From assembly GCA_041402125.1 (NCBI GenBank), contig JAWKSY010000005.1, positions 271,117 to 335,116 on the forward strand: a stretch of DNA of 64,000 nt. The letters run 5' to 3'. The notes beneath the pieces are model-generated. The model worked only from the letters and a program-made list of their open reading frames with translations. It was not told the DNA's origin and ran no database searches. Both the position numbers and the translations under genes were made by a program. The number at the start of each line of letters is the position of its first letter. Positions within the stretch are counted from its first letter, which is position 1. Positions 60,666-64,000 of this stretch are shown piece by piece. Source of the stretch: JAWKSY01 sp041402125. Lineage in GTDB: Bacteria > Planctomycetota > GCA-002687715 > DRQF01.

Positions 60666-61427
60666 ATGGCCGACGCGAAGACCTCGACCCGCGAACCCCT
60701 GCTGGAAGAGCTGGGCCTCCGTCTCCGGCGCCTCCGAGACGCCCAGGGCCTCACCCTGAGCGAACTCGCGGAGCGCGGACGCCTCTCCCGGCGCTACCTG
60801 ACCGAGCTCGAAGCCGGCCGGGCGAACCCGAGCCTCCTCAAGCTGGCGCGCCTGGCGCAGGTCCTCCGGATCCCCCTCGGCCGGCTCTGCGACCTCACCC
60901 TGCCGGCGGCGGGCTCGCGGCGGATCGCCCTGGTGGGGCTCCGGGGGGCGGGGAAGTCGACGGTGGGGCGGGCCCTGGCGCTGGCCCTCGAGACCTCGTT
61001 CCGCGAGCTGGACGAGGTCGTCGAGGAGCTCGCCGGGCTCGATCTCGCCGCGATCTTCGCCCTGCACGGCGAGGGCTACTACCGCCGCCTCGAACGCGAG
61101 GCCCTGGAGCTCCAGCTCTCCCGGGCGGGGGAGGGCGTTCTCGCGGCCGGGGGCTCGATCGTGACCCACCCGGAGACCTGGGAGCGCCTCCGCGAGACCT
61201 GCTTCGTGGTCTGGCTCCGGGCCCGCCCCGAGGACCACTGGTCGCGGGTCGTCGCCCAGGGCGATCTCCGCCCGATGAACTCCCGTCCGCGCGCCATGGA
61301 GGAGCTCGAGGCCATCCTCGCCGCCCGGGCGCCGCTCTACGCCCAGGCCGACCTCGTCGTCGACACCTCCCGCCTCGACCCCGCCGCCGCCGCGGCCCAG
61401 ATCGCGGCCGCGGTCGAGGCCCCCTGA
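60666..61427 (+). CDS. boxR: BoxR-type regulator: XRE HTH fused to shikimate-kinase-like domain
   Basis: 253 residues. Residues ~12-70 are an XRE-type HTH (LRRLRDAQGLTLSELAERG, LSRRYLTELEAGRANPSLL). Residues ~85-250 are a shikimate-kinase-like fold with P-loop ALVGLRGAGKSTVGRAL, EGYYRRLEREAL and GGSIVTHPETW. BoxR/BzdR proteins of aerobic and anaerobic benzoate degraders have this architecture, with the kinase-like domain binding benzoyl-CoA as inducer. The divergent position next to boxCB confirms the assignment. Confidence 0.95.
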   Translation: MADAKTSTREPLLEELGLRLRRLRDAQGLTLSELAERGRLSRRYLTELEAGRANPSLLKLARLAQVLRIPLGRLCDLTLPAAGSRRIALVGLRGAGKSTVGRALALALETSFRELDEVVEELAGLDLAAIFALHGEGYYRRLEREALELQLSRAGEGVLAAGGSIVTHPETWERLRETCFVVWLRARPEDHWSRVVAQGDLRPMNSRPRAMEELEAILAARAPLYAQADLVVDTSRLDPAAAAAQIAAAVEAP

Positions 61428-61555
61428 TCGATCGGCCCGGCGGGGGAATACCCGCCGATCCGGGCGCGCTTTGGCCGGGAGAGCACCTCGCTTATCGTGG
61501 ACGCGGGCCGTATGGAGCCCGTCCCTCGCCCGAGCCCCCACCCGCGGAGTCCGTC

Positions 61556-62545
61556 ATGATCCGTCTCGTCCTCGCCGCCCTCGTCGCCGCGACCCTCGCC
61601 GTTCCCGGCCTCGCCCAGGGGAAGCCCTCGCTCGAGCTCTCCTCGCCGGGCTGGGACTTCGGCGAGCGCCTCCAGGGCGAGGTCGAGCACAAGGCGATCA
61701 CGATCAAGAACGTCGGCCGGCGGAAGATCACCGCGAAGGTCACCAAGACCTGCGGCTGCATCGGCACGACCCAGCGCACGCTCGAGATCGAGCCCGGGAC
61801 CTCCGTCGATCTCCAGCTCGAGCTGGACACGAAGCGCGGCGAGGGCGAGATCAAGAAGTTCGTCCTGCTCGAGACGGACGATCCGGTCCAGCGCCTCTAC
61901 TCGCTCCCGATGACCGGCGTGATCCACCAGATCTGGAGCATCTCGACCTACTCCATCACGCTCGACCGCATCCACCGCGGTCCGGACGTCGTCGGCCACT
62001 TCGACATCCGCGTCCGCAAGGGCCACGACGTGAAGATCACCGGCATCCTCTCCTCGACGAACCTCATCGCCACCGAGATGAAGGAGCTGCCGCAGGAGGA
62101 CGGGAGCAAGCTCTACCGGGTCGAGCTCCGGCTCGAGGACAAGATCGAGACCGGCTACTTCGAGGACGTCATCGTCGTCACGAGCGACGACAAGGACTTC
62201 CCCCAGCGCGCGGCGCGCGTCTCGGGAGAGATCCTGACCTCGACCACGGTCAGCCCCGACTCGCTCGCCTTCGGCCTCCTCAAGCCCGGCGTCAAGAAGA
62301 CGATGAAGCTGACCGTCAGCAAGCCCTCGGGCGACGGCCTGCGGATCGTCGAGGTGACCTGCGAGGACGACTTCATCTCGACCGCCTTCCACGAGAAGGA
62401 GAAGGGGCGCGTCTGGGAGATCGAGGTGACCATCGACCCCAAGGAGGGGCAGAAGGACGTCCGCGGCACGATCCGCATCAACTACTCGGAGCCCGGCCAG
62501 GTCATCACGAAGGTCAACTACTACGGCCGCGTCCTGTTGCCCTGA
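61556..62545 (+). CDS. Secreted DUF1573 (ASPM/Hydin-like) domain protein
   Basis: 329 residues. Signal peptide MIRLVLAALVAATLAVPGLAQ. The DUF1573 domain reads SSPGWDFGERLQGEVEHKAI, TIKNVGRRKITAKVTKTCGC and EIEPGTSVDLQLELDT, with the TCGC motif typical of the family. Two further Ig-like beta segments follow (VVGHFDIRVRKGHDVKITGI, SPDSLAFGLLKPGVKKTMKL). Such proteins are numerous in planctomycetes and are exported; function unknown, probably structural or protein-binding. Confidence 0.9.
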   Translation: MIRLVLAALVAATLAVPGLAQGKPSLELSSPGWDFGERLQGEVEHKAITIKNVGRRKITAKVTKTCGCIGTTQRTLEIEPGTSVDLQLELDTKRGEGEIKKFVLLETDDPVQRLYSLPMTGVIHQIWSISTYSITLDRIHRGPDVVGHFDIRVRKGHDVKITGILSSTNLIATEMKELPQEDGSKLYRVELRLEDKIETGYFEDVIVVTSDDKDFPQRAARVSGEILTSTTVSPDSLAFGLLKPGVKKTMKLTVSKPSGDGLRIVEVTCEDDFISTAFHEKEKGRVWEIEVTIDPKEGQKDVRGTIRINYSEPGQVITKVNYYGRVLLP

Positions 62546-62588
62546 GCCGCGGCCGCGCCGCGTCGACGAAGAAGGAGAGGGGATCGCC

Positions 62589-64000
62589 ATGCCTCGCCTC
62601 GGATACGCCCTCGGCCTCGCCGTCCTGATCCTCTCCGCCCCGGCGCGCGCCCAGTCCACCGGCCCCGACGTCATCGTCGCGGCGGTGCACAACATCGCCA
62701 ACTACACCGCCGTCGGCGGGACGGACGCCTTCTCGGTCGGCACGACCTCCTGCAACATCGGCACCGCGCCTCTCCTCTGGCAGGCCGCGACCCCGAACCA
62801 TCCGGTCATCGCCCAGCACCTCTACCGCATCGGCGACGGCCGTTGCGACATGATCGGGCAGTCCTGGCTGAAGCACGGCTTCGCCACCGTCAACAGCGGC
62901 ATCTGCGGATCCTGCTCGGGGCCGACGGGGCAGCAGCTCTACCCCTTCTGCTCCGACCCCTACGACGCCTCGCTCAACGGCACGCAGAGCGGCCTCGGCC
63001 CGAAGTTCGAGGTCGACGCGCACACCGGCGTCTTCCCCTACCCCTACACCGGGCAGTTCGCGAGCGGTGACGACGTCTACAAGCGTCTCCAGTTCGCCCT
63101 CGCCGACGTCGATCCCGTCGCCTACCCCGGATCGACGTACTGGGTCGAGGCGCACTACGTCTCGCCCGACGATGCCGCGGCCGGAAACCAGGACAACAAC
63201 GCTTCCGTGCGTGAGCTCCTCGTCGGCGGCAGCCCCGTCGATCGCATCCTGAGCCTCGCCGCGGGCTCGACGACCCTGCAGCAGACGACCGCCCTCGAGG
63301 TCTGGCCGACGCTCGACCCCGCGGTGCAGCTCCAGATCGTCGACGTGCCCGGCGAGGGGCGGCTGCAGGTGGCGGTGCGGGGGACCGATCTCCCGAACGG
63401 ATCGACGCGCTACGTCTACGCGGTCCACAATCTCAACTCCCACCGTTCGGTGCGTCAGATCGACGTCGCGATGCCGGCGGGAGCGCTCGTCCAGAACCTC
63501 GACTTCCACGCGCCGACCTGGCACAGCGGCGAGCCCTACTCGAACGCCGCCTGGCCCGGTGCCTACTCCGGGTCGGCCGTGACCTGGTCGACCGACACCG
63601 AGGCCGTCGATCCGAACGCCAACGCGATCCGCTGGGGGACGACCTACACCTTCAGCTTCGATTCGGATCTCCCGCCGACGGGTACGGTCACCCTGGGCCT
63701 CTTCCGCGCCGGCAGTCCCGCCGGCGTGTCCACCGTCTTCACCGCGCCGCCCTTCACGCTCGCGCTTCCCGTGCCCGCGCCGGCCACCGTTTCCGCGCTC
63801 GCGACGACTCCCGTCGACGTGCAGGTGACGCCGGTCGGCGACACCCACGATCCCGCCGACGCGCAGCTCCGCTACTCGGTCAACGGTTCGGTCTTCGTCT
63901 CGGAGCCGCTCGTCTACCTCGGCGGCGATCTCTACCGCGCGAACCTCCCGCCGATCCCCTTCGGCTTCCAGCTCGACTGGTACGTGGAGATCGGCGCCCT
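62589..64000 (+). CDS. Secreted Cys-containing protein, 3' end outside the window
   Basis: At least 470 residues, open to the right edge. Signal peptide MPRLGYALGLAVLILSAPARAQ; GGAGAGGGG precedes the ATG at 62589. The N-terminal ~200 residues match the exported 'hypothetical NHL-adjacent' style: VIVAAVHNIANYTAVGGTDA, HLYRIGDGRCDMIGQSWLKHG, CGSCSGPTG and PFCSDPYDASLNG, with WVEAHYVSPDDAAAGNQDNN. This resembles a domain of planctomycete/myxobacterial secreted proteins related to lysyl-oxidase-like or CARDB folds; I cannot name it firmly. Fibronectin-like beta segments follow. Confidence 0.78.
   Translation, partial: MPRLGYALGLAVLILSAPARAQSTGPDVIVAAVHNIANYTAVGGTDAFSVGTTSCNIGTAPLLWQAATPNHPVIAQHLYRIGDGRCDMIGQSWLKHGFATVNSGICGSCSGPTGQQLYPFCSDPYDASLNGTQSGLGPKFEVDAHTGVFPYPYTGQFASGDDVYKRLQFALADVDPVAYPGSTYWVEAHYVSPDDAAAGNQDNNASVRELLVGGSPVDRILSLAAGSTTLQQTTALEVWPTLDPAVQLQIVDVPGEGRLQVAVRGTDLPNGSTRYVYAVHNLNSHRSVRQIDVAMPAGALVQNLDFHAPTWHSGEPYSNAAWPGAYSGSAVTWSTDTEAVDPNANAIRWGTTYTFSFDSDLPPTGTVTLGLFRAGSPAGVSTVFTAPPFTLALPVPAPATVSALATTPVDVQVTPVGDTHDPADAQLRYSVNGSVFVSEPLVYLGGDLYRANLPPIPFGFQLDWYVEIGA

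Overview
The window is very GC-rich, densely coded DNA with strong third-position G/C bias, so most long antisense open frames are shadows. The gene content suggests a free-living, aerobic, Gram-negative-type bacterium. Evidence includes several secreted proteins with FG-GAP, nidogen-like, lamin-tail-like and Ig-like modules, a sulfatase, an ECF sigma factor paired with a membrane LRR protein, a hopanoid radical-SAM enzyme and repeated DUF1573-type periplasmic proteins. This mix best fits Planctomycetota or a neighbouring lineage. That placement is inference; no rRNA is present to confirm it.

Layout. 1-9.5 kb: a TPR protein entering from the left edge, a lipoprotein beta-propeller, an ArsR-methyltransferase/adenosylhomocysteinase operon with a recognisable promoter-operator, a CinA-like protein and a secreted nidogen-domain protein. 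9.6-18.5 kb: a heme cluster (hemE, hemG, ccsA-like, hemA, hemC, hemD, then hemL), mostly translationally coupled, with two reverse-strand TPR proteins inserted. 18.6-25.4 kb: a 28-residue basic ribosomal-like peptide with a promoter like that of rpmB, a thioredoxin-like protein, a mitochondrial-type aconitase, a DJ-1/PfpI protein and a secreted lysine-rich protein. 25.4-30.5 kb: repeats, Nfu, a HAD-NUDIX fusion coupled to folB and a pteridine-reductase-like SDR, and a sulfatase bracketed by repeats. 30.4-39.3 kb: UPF0316, a four-gene reverse operon (Mur ligase, esterase, oligoribonuclease, BaiN-like flavoprotein), rpmB, HtrA and a secreted M64 peptidase. 39.6-47 kb: gdhA, an M18 peptidase, EfpL, an EVE protein, dps, an M17 peptidase and hpnH. 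47-64 kb: secreted proteins, sigma/anti-sigma-like pair, two candidate selenoproteins, a frameshifted FG-GAP protein, the boxBC/boxR benzoyl-CoA locus, a DUF1573 protein and a secreted protein leaving the right edge.

The most unusual signal is at 53.5-55.0 kb. Two convergent genes each carry an in-frame TGA followed by continued, sensible coding sequence. In both, a hairpin of bacterial SECIS geometry follows the TGA, and the TGA sits in a thioredoxin-like redox context (Cys-Sec in one, Sec-Pro-Phe-Cys in the other). Conventional gene calling would miss most of the second gene and split the first.

Two families of interspersed palindromic repeats occupy seven intergenic sites. Family 1 (core GGTGCCAGTCACC) forms REPIN-like inverted pairs of about 111 bases. 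Family 2 (core GGGGTCAGACCCC with TGAATAAA arms) occurs in clusters of two or three. No RAYT transposase or other mobilising enzyme lies in the window.
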